DNA of 64,000 nt, from positions 1,486,001-1,550,000 of the forward strand of contig NZ_CP075190.1 of assembly GCF_020510585.1 (NCBI RefSeq). The letters are read 5' to 3'. The stretch is from Ferribacterium limneticum. GTDB taxonomy: Bacteria > Pseudomonadota > Gammaproteobacteria > Burkholderiales > Rhodocyclaceae. The first letter of the stretch is position 1, and the number at the start of each line of letters is the position of its first letter. Position numbers and translations under genes: made by a program. The notes under the pieces were generated by a model. It ran no database searches. It was not told the origin of the DNA and saw only the letters and a program-made list of their open reading frames with translations. Shown here piece by piece: positions 1 through 8,756 of the stretch.

Positions 1-30
1 AACAGGCGACAGGACGCTGCGATGCTGCAT
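1..30 (-). CDS. possible 5' end of an unidentified gene (partial)
   Basis: An ATG on the minus strand at 30-28 is preceded by AGGAG at a spacing of eight bases, and the frame stays open to the window edge, giving only ten residues (MQHRSVLSPV). It lies downstream of the tRNA block in the same direction. Too short to identify; it could be chance. Confidence 0.25.
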   Translation of the reverse strand, partial: MQHRSVLSPV

Positions 31-113
31 GAATTGGGCTCCTGGCACTGACGAGTCGACTAAGCCGGCAATTATACGCCGGTGGGGAAAGTCCATTTTT
101 CCCCAGGTGAACT

Positions 114-137
114 AAAAAAGACCAGCCTGGGCTGGTC
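114..137 (-). terminator. Rho-independent terminator after the distal tRNA trio
   Basis: On the minus strand a GACCAGCC/GGCTGGTC stem with a two-base loop is followed directly by six T. It sits 10 bases past the 3' end of the last tRNA-Asp. Confidence 0.8.
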
Positions 138-147
138 TTCAAGAAGT

Positions 148-224
148 TGGCGGAGTGGACGGGACTCGAACCCGCGACCCCCGGCGTGACAGGCCGGTAT
201 TCTAACCAACTGAACTACCACTCC
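148..224 (-). tRNA. tRNA-Asp (GTC), distal copy
   Basis: The minus strand folds as a tRNA with acceptor stem GGAGTGG/CCACTCC, TTCGAGTCC T-arm, anticodon loop carrying GTC and an encoded CCA. It is identical in sequence to the copy at 508-584 and is the last gene of the trio Ala-Glu-Asp. Confidence 0.97.
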
Positions 225-236
225 GCGCTAAAACCT

Positions 237-312
237 TGGCGTCCCCACGGGGATTCGAACCCCGGTTACCGCCGTGAAAGGGCGGTGTCCTAGGCCTCTA
301 GACGATGGGGAC
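237..312 (-). tRNA. tRNA-Glu (TTC), distal copy
   Basis: Starts GTCCCCATCG and ends in encoded CCA on the minus strand; anticodon loop CTTTCAC gives TTC. Same sequence as the copy at 602-677. It lies 12 bases upstream of the tRNA-Asp, in one transcript. Confidence 0.97.
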
Positions 313-343
313 CCGGACTTTCTCTACAACCTAGTTCGGCGCT

Positions 344-419
<76 letters not shown>

Positions 420-472
420 ACATTCGAGAGACAGCCGAACTATCTGGATACGAGGCATTTGCCTCCTACCCG

Positions 473-498
473 AAAAAAAACCGGACTGATCCGGTTTT
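473..498 (-). terminator. Rho-independent terminator between the two tRNA trios
   Basis: On the minus strand AAAACCGGA-TCAG-TCCGGTTTT runs into a stretch of eight T. It follows the first-transcribed tRNA-Asp by ten bases, so the two trios are at least partly separate transcription units. Confidence 0.8.
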
Positions 499-507
499 CT
501 TTATTGT

Positions 508-584
508 TGGCGGAGTGGACGGGACTCGAACCCGCGACCCCCGGCGTGACAGGCCGGTATTCTAACCAACTGAACTACCACTCC
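508..584 (-). tRNA. tRNA-Asp (GTC), proximal copy
   Basis: Same sequence as the tRNA-Asp at 148-224, with GTC anticodon and encoded CCA. Last gene of the promoter-proximal trio, directly before a terminator. Confidence 0.97.
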
Positions 585-601
585 ATTTACTACCAAAACC
601 T

Positions 602-677
602 TGGCGTCCCCACGGGGATTCGAACCCCGGTTACCGCCGTGAAAGGGCGGTGTCCTAGGCCTCTAGACGATGGGGAC
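602..677 (-). tRNA. tRNA-Glu (TTC), proximal copy
   Basis: Same sequence as the tRNA-Glu at 237-312, TTC anticodon, encoded CCA. It sits between tRNA-Ala and tRNA-Asp, less than 200 bases downstream of the glutamyl-tRNA synthetase gene on the same strand. Confidence 0.97.
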
Positions 678-701
678 CCGGACTGTTTTCTTTCGCACTT
701 T

Positions 702-777
<76 letters not shown>

Positions 778-795
778 GCCGCGAAAGAAGGCCGC

Positions 796-824
796 ATTAT
801 AGGGACCTCATTGGTCCTTGTAAA
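796..824 (-). promoter_or_regulatory. sigma-70 promoter of the tRNA cluster
   Basis: On the minus strand TTTACA (824-819), a 17-base spacer and a perfect TATAAT (801-796), followed by a GC-rich discriminator (GCGGCC), as is usual for stable-RNA promoters. It lies between the gltX stop and the first tRNA-Ala. Confidence 0.8.
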
Positions 825-841
825 GGGCCTTTCGCGATTTT

Positions 842-2236
842 TCAGAGATGTTTCGACAGAGCCGTGACAACGTGGTCGCGACCGATCATCTCGACCAGGG
901 CGTCAACCGAGGGCGCCTGCGCCGTTCCGGTCAGGATGATGCGCAGCGGCATGGCCAGCTTGGGCATCTTCAAACCGTGCTTGCCGATGACTTCCTTGAC
1001 CAGCGCGCTGATCGCCGGTGTTTCCCAGGCTACCGTGGCGAGGCCGGCGACGAAATCCGCCAGGGCCGGAAGGGCTTCTGCCGAGAGGTGCTGGGCGAGC
1101 AACTCCGGATTGGGCGTAACGTGGCTGTAGAACACCTCGACGGCATCGGCCAGCACGTTCAGCGTGTTGCTGCGGTCGACATACAAAACGACGGCTTTTT
1201 CAAGATCAGGGCCGGCGCTGGTGTCGACGCCGCGGGCGGCGAGAATGCCCTTGACCCGGGCGGTGAGTTCGGCCGGCGGTGTCAGCTTCATGTAGTGCTG
1301 GTTCAGCCACAGCAGTTTTTCGGTATTGAACTGGGCGGCTGAGGCGGTGATGTGGTCGAGGTCGAACCACTCCACAAACTGCTGGCGCGAAAAAACTTCT
1401 TCATCGCCGTGCGACCAGCCGAGGCGAGCAAGATAGTTGATCACGGCCTCGGGCAGGAAGCCGTCCTCGTCATACTGCATGACCGAAACCGCGCCGTGGC
1501 GCTTCGACAACTTGGCGCCATCGTCGCCGAGGATCATCGACAGGTGGGCGTAGGTCGGCACTTCGGCGCCTAAAGCGGCGAGGATGTTGATCTGGCGCGG
1601 CGTGTTGTTCACGTGGTCGTCGCCGCGGATGACGTGGGTGATGCCCATGTCCCAGTCGTCGACGCAGACGCAGAAATTGTAGGTCGGCGTGCCGTCGGCG
1701 CGGGCGATGATCAGGTCGTCCAGTTCGCCATTGGCGAACTCGATGCGGCCCTTGACCTGGTCATCCCAGGCGACGACGCCATCCTTCGGGTTCTTGAAGC
1801 GGACGACCGGCGGGATGTCGGCCGGCGCTGCGGGCAGCGTTTTGCCGGCTTCCGGGCGCCAGCGACCGTCGTAGCGCGGCTTTTCCTTCTTCGCTTCCTG
1901 CTCGGCGCGCAGGGCGTCGAGTTCTTCGCGGGTCGTGTAGCAGTAATAGGCGCTGCCGTTGGCCAGCATCTGCTGGATCACTTCCTTGTAGCGTTCCATG
2001 CGCTGCATCTGGTAGAACGGGCCTTCGTCGTGCTCCAGGCCCAGCCACTGCATGCCGTCGAGAATGGCCTGGACGGCTTCCGGCGTTGAGCGGGCAACAT
2101 CGGTGTCTTCGATGCGCAGGATGAAGGTGCCGCCATGGCGTCGGGCATAGGCCCAGGAAAACAGTGCGGTTCGGGCGCCGCCGATATGAAGATAACCGGT
2201 GGGGCTGGGAGCAAAACGGGTGCGGACAGGCTTCAT
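842..2236 (-). CDS. gltX: glutamyl-tRNA synthetase
   Basis: Charges tRNA-Glu with glutamate in the cytoplasm. The 464-residue protein has the class I signature [13 protein letters not shown] at residues 8-20 (HIGH motif as HIGG) and the KLSKRHG (KMSKS) loop near residue 240; length matches bacterial GluRS. It ends 64 bases before a tRNA cluster that contains two tRNA-Glu genes on the same strand, so some co-transcription is possible although the tRNAs have their own promoter. Whether it is strictly discriminating for tRNA-Glu cannot be told from the sequence. Confidence 0.97.
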   Translation of the reverse strand: MKPVRTRFAPSPTGYLHIGGARTALFSWAYARRHGGTFILRIEDTDVARSTPEAVQAILDGMQWLGLEHDEGPFYQMQRMERYKEVIQQMLANGSAYYCYTTREELDALRAEQEAKKEKPRYDGRWRPEAGKTLPAAPADIPPVVRFKNPKDGVVAWDDQVKGRIEFANGELDDLIIARADGTPTYNFCVCVDDWDMGITHVIRGDDHVNNTPRQINILAALGAEVPTYAHLSMILGDDGAKLSKRHGAVSVMQYDEDGFLPEAVINYLARLGWSHGDEEVFSRQQFVEWFDLDHITASAAQFNTEKLLWLNQHYMKLTPPAELTARVKGILAARGVDTSAGPDLEKAVVLYVDRSNTLNVLADAVEVFYSHVTPNPELLAQHLSAEALPALADFVAGLATVAWETPAISALVKEVIGKHGLKMPKLAMPLRIILTGTAQAPSVDALVEMIGRDHVVTALSKHL

Positions 2237-2332
2237 GGGATGCGTGATCTATGCGGAAACAAAGGGTGCTATTCTAGCCGACCCGCGTTTGACCGGCTTG
2301 GCGACTTATGGTTAAATGCGCCCCTCTCAAGT

Positions 2333-2407
2333 GGGCGGTTAGCTCAGCGGTAGAGCACTGCCTTCACACGGCAGGGGTCACTGGTTCGATCCCAGTACCG
2401 CCCACCA
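2333..2407 (+). tRNA. tRNA-Val (CAC)
   Basis: Acceptor stem GGGCGGT/ACCGCCC, anticodon stem CTGCC/GGCAG with loop TTCACAC giving CAC, T-arm GGTTCGATCC and encoded CCA. It is a single gene divergent from gltX. Confidence 0.95.
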
Positions 2408-2421
2408 TTCAAGAGAAAACA

Positions 2422-2457
2422 GAAACCCGCTCAGCGCAAAGCTTGGCGGGTTTTTTG
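2422..2457 (+). terminator. Rho-independent terminator after tRNA-Val
   Basis: AAACCCGC and GCGGGTTT pair around a 15-base loop and are followed by a run of T, 15 bases past the tRNA CCA end. Confidence 0.75.
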
Positions 2458-2470
2458 TTTTTAGGTTCTT

Positions 2471-2504
2471 ACGGTCAACCGGAAAAAACGGCTAAAAATG
2501 AAAT
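2471..2504 (+). repeat. interspersed repeat, copy 1 (core ACGGTCAACCGGAAA)
   Basis: Starts ACGGTCAACCGGAAAAAA and ends TAAAAATGAAAT, matching the seven other copies listed here. It lies between the tRNA-Val terminator and the stop of the convergent ABM-domain gene. Confidence 0.75.
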
Positions 2505-2517
2505 CGTCGAAGGGCGC

Positions 2518-3057
2518 CTATTTTTTGAGCAGCCACCACGACATCCAGCGCGATAGGCGTGGCATCACGAGGTAAGACATCGCCAGCGCGACCAGGGCCG
2601 TAAAAACCGCGGTTCTGAGCAGGAAAGGCCAGCTGGCGAGGAGGGGGGAGACCAGCCAGAGAAGGAGCGAGACGGTGGGGAAGATGCCCATCCAGCTGAC
2701 GAAGGTCATTCGCCATTTTGCTGGTGGGCGGCTGGCCGGTATGGCGGTTGGCGCGAACCAGGCATCGAGGCCGGTGAGCAGGCGGTATTCCGGATCGCCC
2801 TCGGCGACGGCGCGCAATCGTTCATGCCAGAGGGCGCGCTGGGGCGAGGCGTTCCAGCGTTCGAGGTCGGCTTCCGTGGCGAAGCGCTGGACGATCTGAT
2901 ATTCGTCGCCGGCGTTTTCTGGCGGGATCAGCTGGGCGGCGAGATAGCCCGGAAAGCTGCTTGCATCGGCGAACATGGCGCGGATCAGCGCTTCGTAGGC
3001 CTCTTCGCAGCCGGCTTTAGCCTTGCGTCGGACGACGCGAACGAGCGGTTCACTCAT
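2518..3057 (-). CDS. ABM-domain protein with two C-terminal membrane segments
   Basis: A 179-residue protein: residues about 5-95 look like an antibiotic-biosynthesis-monooxygenase (dimeric alpha-beta barrel) domain (VRVVRRKAKAGCEEAYEALI, then FPGYLAAQL), followed by two hydrophobic segments at about 117-138 and 143-165. The start at 3057 is chosen because its ATG overlaps the TGA of the upstream dmpR-like gene (ATGA), which implies translational coupling; a longer upstream frame is only an overlap with dmpR. Function unknown; ABM folds bind small aromatics or quinones, and coupling to the phenol regulator suggests a link to phenol metabolism, which is inference. Confidence 0.8.
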   Translation of the reverse strand: MSEPLVRVVRRKAKAGCEEAYEALIRAMFADASSFPGYLAAQLIPPENAGDEYQIVQRFATEADLERWNASPQRALWHERLRAVAEGDPEYRLLTGLDAWFAPTAIPASRPPAKWRMTFVSWMGIFPTVSLLLWLVSPLLASWPFLLRTAVFTALVALAMSYLVMPRLSRWMSWWLLKK

Positions 3058-4727
3058 GGCGTGTTGCGCTTGAGCCGGTATTGCAGTTGGGGGCGGGTGA
3101 TGCCGAGAACTCGGGCGGCGCCAGCCAGGTTGCCATCGGACCGCTTGACGGCTTCGGTCAGCAGTTCCTCTTCGAGTTGTTCGAGTGACATGCCGCTCGA
3201 AATGATCGAGTCGAGCAAGCTGGAACTGCATTTTTTTGCTTTGCCCTGTTCCAGTGAGCCGGATGCCGAAATCGCCGATTCCCACGATTTGGCTTCGCTG
3301 ACATGGGTGAACAGGTGCTCCAGTTCAATCCAGCCGCCTTGCGGGGCGAGGATGACGCCGCGCTCGATCATGTTTTCCAACTCCCGCACGTTGCCAGGCC
3401 ACGGGTAACCTTTCATCGCCTGCAGCGTCTTGTCGGTGACGCCGAGCAGGCGTTTTTCATGCAGCGTCGAGAAGCGGCCGAGCATCGCTTCGACCAGCGG
3501 CTGAATGTCGGCGACGCGCTCGCGCAGCGGCGGAATGGTGACCGGGTAGACGTTCAGGCGATAGTAGAGGTCGGAGCGGAAACGACCTTCCTTGACGGCA
3601 TTGGCAAGATCGACATTGGTCGCGGCGACCAGACGGATATTGACCTTGCGTGTCCGGTCGTCGCCAAGGCGTTCGATTTCACCTTCCTGCAACACGCGCA
3701 GCAATTTGGCCTGGGCGGCCAGCGGCAATTCGCCGATTTCGTCGAGAAACAGCGTGCCGCCATCGGCGCGTTCGAATTTGCCCATGCGCGAGCTTTGCGC
3801 GCCGGTGAACGCGCCTTTTTCAACGCCGAACAATTCAGATTCGATCAGGTCGTGGGGCAGGGCGGCGCAGTTGATGGCGACGAAGGGGCCTTGCCGGCGC
3901 GAGCTTTCCTGATGCAGGGCGCGGGCAAAGCGTTCCTTGCCGACGCCGGTTTCGCCGAGAAGCAGGACCGTGACCGAGGTGCGCGAGGCTTTGGAAACGA
4001 GTTCCTGGGCTTGCTTGAAACCGTTCGAGATGCCGACCAGCTGCGGTGTTTGCACATTTTGCGTGATCGTCGTGCGGAGATACTCGACCTGGGTGCGCAA
4101 CTCCAGCAAGTGGTTGAGCATGGGGTCGGACTGGAAGTAACTGGCGTGCTCCTCCGCATCCTCCCATTCCTCGAGCGGCTTGCCGACGATCCGGCAGTGG
4201 TTGTCACCGCAGGCGACGCACTCGACTTCCTTGAACAGGATGAACTTGCCGACGAAGGCCGAGGTGTAACCCGAGGCATAGCCGATTTGCGACCAGCAGA
4301 CCGGCTCGCTTGAGCGGCCGAACTCCTTCATGTGGACGTCCTGCTCCCAGGAGTTTTCCCAGAGGAATTCACCCTCGAAATTCCCGGTTTCAATGTCCAT
4401 TTTGAGGTTGACCGGAGTAACCCGAACGATGCCTTCGAGCATGTGCAACTGGGGCCCGGTGAAGAATGCATCCTGCAGCGACTGGTGGGCACGAATCCGT
4501 TTGGCCAGCTCGGCGTCGCGGACACCCGAGGCGTAGCCCATGCGGGTCAGGATGCGTCGGGTCTGTTCCTTGCCCACCGAATCGACCAGCTCCTTGCGCA
4601 GCGTGCCGAGTGCAGCCGTGTGCATGAGGATCATCCGGTTTTCACCGAGCCAGATGGTGCCGTCGTTTTCGCAAAACTTGACCAGATTTCTCAGGTCGTT
4701 GGATTCGGGGTACTGAATCGTCGTCAT
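3054..4727 (-). CDS. dmpR: sigma-54-dependent phenol-responsive activator, DmpR/MopR type
   Basis: A 557-residue activator: an XylR_N/V4R sensor region (about 15-205), a linker, an AAA+ domain and a C-terminal Fis-type HTH (about 515-552). Aligning to MopR numbering as I remember it, phenol-contact residues His95 and Trp123 and the zinc ligands Cys144, Glu167, Cys170 and Cys178 are all present. Walker A GETGVGKE is at 258-265, GAFTGA at 305-310 and Walker B TLFLDE at 325-330. It is divergent from dmpKLMNOPQ, whose promoter region has DmpR-like sites. A word shared with the GntR operator lies at 4850-4858 upstream, so GntR repression of this gene is plausible. Confidence 0.92.
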   Translation of the reverse strand: MTTIQYPESNDLRNLVKFCENDGTIWLGENRMILMHTAALGTLRKELVDSVGKEQTRRILTRMGYASGVRDAELAKRIRAHQSLQDAFFTGPQLHMLEGIVRVTPVNLKMDIETGNFEGEFLWENSWEQDVHMKEFGRSSEPVCWSQIGYASGYTSAFVGKFILFKEVECVACGDNHCRIVGKPLEEWEDAEEHASYFQSDPMLNHLLELRTQVEYLRTTITQNVQTPQLVGISNGFKQAQELVSKASRTSVTVLLLGETGVGKERFARALHQESSRRQGPFVAINCAALPHDLIESELFGVEKGAFTGAQSSRMGKFERADGGTLFLDEIGELPLAAQAKLLRVLQEGEIERLGDDRTRKVNIRLVAATNVDLANAVKEGRFRSDLYYRLNVYPVTIPPLRERVADIQPLVEAMLGRFSTLHEKRLLGVTDKTLQAMKGYPWPGNVRELENMIERGVILAPQGGWIELEHLFTHVSEAKSWESAISASGSLEQGKAKKCSSSLLDSIISSGMSLEQLEEELLTEAVKRSDGNLAGAARVLGITRPQLQYRLKRNTP

Positions 4728-4849
4728 CTTGTCTCTCTACCGTTGAGTGCCGGAAGGCCTCAAACGGCATTCATTTTTTTATATCAGCAAGGCCGTTTGG
4801 TGGCTTTGGCTGGGTACTGAATTTTCAACGAATATCGCAACATAGAATT

Positions 4850-4858
4850 CTCGAGATT
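4850..4858. promoter_or_regulatory. possible GntR half-operator near dmpR
   Basis: CTCGAGATT here is the exact complement of AATCTCGAG at 11067-11075, part of the inferred operator of the GntR repressor. The 448-base gap between dmpR and dmpK is otherwise AT-rich and holds the sites at 4996-5036 and 5107-5122. Confidence 0.4.
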
Positions 4859-4995
4859 ATTTCATGGTTTTGAAATTCTGTGGCGATTCGCTGTCTGCCT
4901 ATTACCTTCGTCAAGTATAGGCGGTGTGCGTTTGCTGGTTGGTGCCCGGTGACAAATCAGCCCCGCGAATCGATTGGTTTTTCGCCTTGATGCAA

Positions 4996-5036
4996 TTGAT
5001 CAATTGATTAACTGACGGTGAATCGATTGATCAAAA
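4996..5036 (+). promoter_or_regulatory. DmpR-type upstream activating sites
   Basis: Two related dyads, TTGATCAATTGATTA at 4996-5010 and AATCGATTGATCAAAA at 5021-5036, resemble the TTGATCAATTGATCAA sites bound by DmpR/XylR-family activators. They end about 70 bases upstream of the sigma-54 promoter, a fitting enhancer distance. Confidence 0.75.
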
Positions 5037-5106
5037 CATAATTTGCTGCAGCCGTGACTGACGCTCGGTTTTTCGGTTCTCCCATAAAAACAGTGGCTTG
5101 CGGTTC

Positions 5107-5122
5107 TGGCACGCTCCTTGAG
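5107..5122 (+). promoter_or_regulatory. sigma-54 promoter of the first phenol hydroxylase operon
   Basis: TGGCACGCTCCTTGAG has the -24 GG and TTGCA-like -12 box at correct spacing, except that the -12 GC reads GA. It lies 54 bases before the dmpK start and downstream of the DmpR-type sites. Confidence 0.7.
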
Positions 5123-5175
5123 TAAGAGAAAGCCTCGACGCATCGCTGATCGCGTCGTTTCCAGGAGAAAGCAGC

Positions 5176-5451
5176 ATGGGGCAAGAAGACATTGTTCAAG
5201 CGGGAATCACCTTCGATCCGACCCGTCGTTACGTTCGCGTTTGCGAGCAGCGGCCGGACGGTTTCATCGAATTCGAATTCGCCATTGGCGATCCGGCGCT
5301 CTGTGTCGAGTTGATGCTGCCGGAATCCGCATTTCATGAGTTCTGTCTGGCCAATGCCGTCATCGTTCTTGATCCGGCCACGCCCGGTCAGGGCGATTGG
5401 GCGGCACGCATGAATTCGGCGTCGCAGCAGCAAATATCCGACGCCGGCTAA
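5176..5451 (+). CDS. dmpK: phenol hydroxylase assembly component (P0)
   Basis: A 91-residue protein of the DmpK/PhcK/TomA0 family, which helps assemble the active diiron oxygenase and is not needed for the turnover chemistry. Seen: family-like opening FDPTRRYVRV and F-I-E-F-E-F, then LVELML-type and FCLANAV segments; size matches the family (about 90 residues). First gene of the operon, AGGAGAAAGCAGC before the ATG, 35 bases ahead of dmpL. It has no counterpart in the second hydroxylase cluster at 31.0-34.2 kb. Confidence 0.88.
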   Translation: MGQEDIVQAGITFDPTRRYVRVCEQRPDGFIEFEFAIGDPALCVELMLPESAFHEFCLANAVIVLDPATPGQGDWAARMNSASQQQISDAG

Positions 5452-5486
5452 CCATCCCGATAGAGGGAATATAAGAGGAGACATCT

Positions 5487-6476
5487 ATGGAAATTGATCT
5501 GCGTACAGTCGCCATCAAGCCGTTGCGACACACCTTCGATCACATCGTTCGCCGCTTTGGCGACAAACCGGCCAGCCGCTATCAGGAAGGCACCTACGAT
5601 ATCCAGCAAACGGATATTTTCCATTACCGCCCGATGTGGGAGCCGGAGCTGCAGTTGTTCGACAAGCGCCGCACCAAGGTTCAGATGAAGGACTGGTACG
5701 CGCTCAAAGACCCGCGCCAGTTTTACTATGGCGCCTGGACGATTGCCCGTTCGCGCCAACAGGACGCCGCTGAGTCGAGCTTCGACATGATCGAAGAGCG
5801 CGGTCTGGCCGACATCGTTCCAGAAGAAATCAAGCAAACCGCCCTGGCCGTTCTGGTCCCGCTGCGCCACGTCGAGTGGGGCGGCAACATGGGCAACTCG
5901 TACATTTCCGCTTACGGCTACGGTACGGCAATCACCCAGCCCTGCCTCTACCACGCCATGGATCACCTCGCCGTCGCCCAGTATCTGACCCGTATCGGTT
6001 TGGTTCTCGATGGCCCCGAAGCGCTCGATTCCGCCAAGGATGCCTGGATGGAAGCGGCGATGTGGCAACCGATGCGTCAGCACGTCGAAAACGTCCTGGT
6101 TGTTCAGGACTGGTTCGAAATTTTCGTCGCCCAGAACCTCGTGCTCGAAGGCCTGACCTACCCGCTGATTTACGACTACCTCGATGGTGATTTCTCGGCC
6201 AATGGCGGCACCGTGATTTCGATGATGACCCGCTTCATGGGCGAGTGGTCTGCCGAAACCGCCAAGTGGGTCGATGCACAGATCAAGGTGGCAGCTGCCG
6301 AGTCCGCTGAAAACAAGGCGCTGATTACTGACTGGGTCAAACAGTATCGCCCCCTGGTGCTCGCCGCCCTGGCCCCGATCGCCCGCCGCGCCTTTGGTGA
6401 TCAGGCCGAAACGGTGCTCGCCGAAGTGACCGCCCAGTTCAACGCCCGCTGTACCAAAGCCGGCCTCTCCGTCTAG
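5487..6476 (+). CDS. dmpL: phenol hydroxylase, oxygenase beta subunit (P1)
   Basis: The 329-residue non-catalytic beta subunit of the multicomponent (soluble diiron) phenol 2-monooxygenase; it pairs with DmpN to form the hydroxylase. Seen: N-terminal EIDLRTVAIKPLRHTF and the RFGDKPASRYQEGTYDIQ stretch common to this family, full family length, helical throughout. A strong GAGGAG precedes the ATG. A paralogue of nearly the same length is at 31012-32004. Confidence 0.95.
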   Translation: MEIDLRTVAIKPLRHTFDHIVRRFGDKPASRYQEGTYDIQQTDIFHYRPMWEPELQLFDKRRTKVQMKDWYALKDPRQFYYGAWTIARSRQQDAAESSFDMIEERGLADIVPEEIKQTALAVLVPLRHVEWGGNMGNSYISAYGYGTAITQPCLYHAMDHLAVAQYLTRIGLVLDGPEALDSAKDAWMEAAMWQPMRQHVENVLVVQDWFEIFVAQNLVLEGLTYPLIYDYLDGDFSANGGTVISMMTRFMGEWSAETAKWVDAQIKVAAAESAENKALITDWVKQYRPLVLAALAPIARRAFGDQAETVLAEVTAQFNARCTKAGLSV

Positions 6477-6484
6477 GAAACCCC

Positions 6485-6754
6485 ATGTCCAAAGTATTTA
6501 TCGCCTTTCAACTGAATGAAGACACCCGCCCGATCATCGAGGCGGTGCTGGCCGACAACCCGCATGCCGTGGCCAATGAATCGCCGGCCATGGTCAAGAT
6601 CGACGCCGAAGGTCAGTTGGTCATCAAGCGCGAATCGATCGAAGAACTGATCGGCCGCGATTTCGACCTGCAGGAACTGCAGATCAACCTCATCACCATT
6701 TCCGGCCACCTCGACGAAGACGACGACGAATTCAAGTTGTCCTGGCTGAACTGA
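6485..6754 (+). CDS. dmpM: phenol hydroxylase regulatory (effector) protein P2
   Basis: An 89-residue cofactor-free effector protein (MmoB/DmpM family) that binds the hydroxylase and gates turnover. Seen: SKVFIAFQLNEDTRPIIEAV opening and LQELQINLITISG near the C-terminus. It begins eight bases after the dmpL stop and runs into dmpN 14 bases later, as in the second cluster. Confidence 0.95.
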   Translation: MSKVFIAFQLNEDTRPIIEAVLADNPHAVANESPAMVKIDAEGQLVIKRESIEELIGRDFDLQELQINLITISGHLDEDDDEFKLSWLN

Positions 6755-6768
6755 TTAAGGAGACGAAC

Positions 6769-8322
6769 ATGGATATGAACGTTAAAAAGAAGAAGCTGGG
6801 CCTCAAGGAAAAATACGCCCACATGACCCGCGGTCTCGACTGGCAGACCAGCTACCAGCCGATGGACAAGGTCTTCCCGCAGGCGACTTTCGAAGGCATC
6901 AAGATTCACGACTGGGACAAGTGGGAAGACCCGTTCCGCCTGACCATGGATGCCTACTGGAAATACCAGGCTGAAAAAGAACGCAAGCTGTACGCCGTGC
7001 TCGACGCCTTTGCCCAGAACAACGGTCACCTCGGCATCACCGATGCGCGTTACCTCAACGCCGTCAAATTGTTCCTGACCGGTATTTCGCCGCTTGAATA
7101 TGTCGCGCACCGTGGTTTCGCTGCCGCCGGCCGCAACTTCCCGGGCGTTGGCCCGCGCGTCGCCTGCCTGATGCAGTCGGTCGATGAAATCCGCCATGCC
7201 CAGACGCAGATTCACGCCATCTCGAACTACAACAAACACTACGACGGTTTCCACGACTTCAAGCACATGCTTGAACGCGTCTGGTATCTCTCGGTGCCCA
7301 AGTCCTTCTTCGACGATGCCTTCAGTGCCGGCCCATTCGAGTGGATGATCGCCATCGGTTTCAGCTTCGAATACGTGCTGACCAACCTGCTCTTCGTGCC
7401 CTTCATGTCCGGTGCCGCCTACAACGGCGACATGGCGACGGTGACCTTCGGTTTCTCGGCCCAGTCCGACGAAGCCCGTCACATGACGCTCGGCCTCGAG
7501 TGCATCAAGTTCATGCTTGAACAGGACCCGGACAATCTGCCGATCGTCCAGAAGTGGATCGACAAGTGGGCCTGGCGTGGCATCCGCGTGCTGTCGCTGG
7601 TCGGCATGATGATGGACTACATGCTGCCGAAGCGCGTTATGAGCTGGAAGGAAGCCTGGGAAATCTATTTCGAGCAGAACGGAGGCGCACTGTTTGCCGA
7701 CCTGGCCCGCTACGGCATCAAGGTGCCGGATTGCCTGACCCAGTGTTCGGAAGACAAGGAACACATCTCCCACCAAACCTGGGCGACCTTCTACCAGTAC
7801 GGTGGCGCTGCCGCCTTCCACACCTGGATGCCGAACGACGAAGAAATGGACTGGCTGTCGGCCAAGTACCCGAACACCTTCGACAAGTACTACCGCGCCC
7901 GCTTCACCTACTGGCGCGACGAGGCCGAGAAGGGCAACCGTTTCTACACCAACACGCTGCCCATGCTCTGCCAGGTTTGCCAGATTCCGATGCTGTTCAC
8001 CGAGCCGGGTGATCCGACCAAGATCTGCTATCGCGAATCCGAGTACGAGGGCGAGAAGTACCACACCTGTTCGGACGGCTGTAAGCATATCTTCGACGAC
8101 GAGCCGGAGAAGTACGTCCAGTCGTGGTTGCCGGTGCACCAGATTTATCAGGGCAACTGCTTCCCGGAAGGCACCGATCCGACGGCCGAGGGCTTCGACC
8201 CGCTGGCTGCTGTGCTCGACTGGTACCACTTCACCAATGGCCACGACAACCTCGATTTCGAGGGCTCGCGTGACCAGGCCAACTTTGCCGCCTGGCGCGG
8301 CATGGCTACCAAAAACACCTGA
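6769..8322 (+). CDS. dmpN: phenol hydroxylase, catalytic diiron oxygenase alpha subunit (P3)
   Basis: The 517-residue subunit that hydroxylates phenol to catechol with O2. The six carboxylate/histidine iron ligands of the family are visible: Glu110, Glu140 and His143 (DEIRH), Glu201, Glu235 and His238 (DEARH). The C-terminal part has a Cys-rich CQVCQIP...CSDGC segment that probably binds zinc. AAGGAG precedes the ATG. Bases 7345-7517 around the second iron motif are almost identical to the paralogue at 32878-33050, more so than the flanking sequence. Confidence 0.96.
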   Translation: MDMNVKKKKLGLKEKYAHMTRGLDWQTSYQPMDKVFPQATFEGIKIHDWDKWEDPFRLTMDAYWKYQAEKERKLYAVLDAFAQNNGHLGITDARYLNAVKLFLTGISPLEYVAHRGFAAAGRNFPGVGPRVACLMQSVDEIRHAQTQIHAISNYNKHYDGFHDFKHMLERVWYLSVPKSFFDDAFSAGPFEWMIAIGFSFEYVLTNLLFVPFMSGAAYNGDMATVTFGFSAQSDEARHMTLGLECIKFMLEQDPDNLPIVQKWIDKWAWRGIRVLSLVGMMMDYMLPKRVMSWKEAWEIYFEQNGGALFADLARYGIKVPDCLTQCSEDKEHISHQTWATFYQYGGAAAFHTWMPNDEEMDWLSAKYPNTFDKYYRARFTYWRDEAEKGNRFYTNTLPMLCQVCQIPMLFTEPGDPTKICYRESEYEGEKYHTCSDGCKHIFDDEPEKYVQSWLPVHQIYQGNCFPEGTDPTAEGFDPLAAVLDWYHFTNGHDNLDFEGSRDQANFAAWRGMATKNT

Positions 8323-8384
8323 TCGTTCTAGATGAAGGGAGGGCGGCGATGACCGTTGCCTTCCCTGATAAAAAGGAGACAAAC

Positions 8385-8744
8385 ATGGCTGTACAAGCTC
8401 TGAAGGAATACAAATTTCCCCCCGCCGACGCGCTGGAGAAGTTCCATGGCGCCCAGTTGCTCTACGTTGGTTGGGACGACCACCTGATGTTCTGCGCCCC
8501 GTTCGCCTATTGCCTGCCGCCGAACACCCCGTTCAGCGACCTGTGCCAAAAGTTCATGGCGCATTCCTTCGGCTATCACCCGGACTGGAAGAGTGTCGAT
8601 TTCAGCAAGGTGACCTGGCTGAAATCCGGCCAGCCGTGGCAGCCGGACATGAGCAAGACGCTGGCCGAGCTGGGGCTCAAGCACAAAGACATGCTGCGCT
8701 TCCAGACGCCGGGCCTCAAGGGCATCAACGGCAGCTGTTCCTGA
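8385..8744 (+). CDS. dmpO: phenol hydroxylase component P4
   Basis: A 119-residue protein of the DmpO/PhcO family, an essential small component of the phenol hydroxylase complex with no assigned cofactor. The ATG at 8385 is chosen over one at 8349 because AAAAAGGAGACAAAC stands directly before it and the protein then matches family length. Seen: YVGWDDHLMFCAPFAY and WLKSGQPWQPD, both echoed in the paralogue at 33839-34195 (YVCWDHHMLFATPLM, WLKSGRAWGPD). Confidence 0.93.
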   Translation: MAVQALKEYKFPPADALEKFHGAQLLYVGWDDHLMFCAPFAYCLPPNTPFSDLCQKFMAHSFGYHPDWKSVDFSKVTWLKSGQPWQPDMSKTLAELGLKHKDMLRFQTPGLKGINGSCS

Positions 8745-8756
8745 GCCGGGGGCGTC

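Noticed and set aside
3058..3285. N-terminal extension of the ABM-domain protein
   Set aside because: It overlaps the HTH end of dmpR, has no family similarity, and the ATGA overlap gives a better start.
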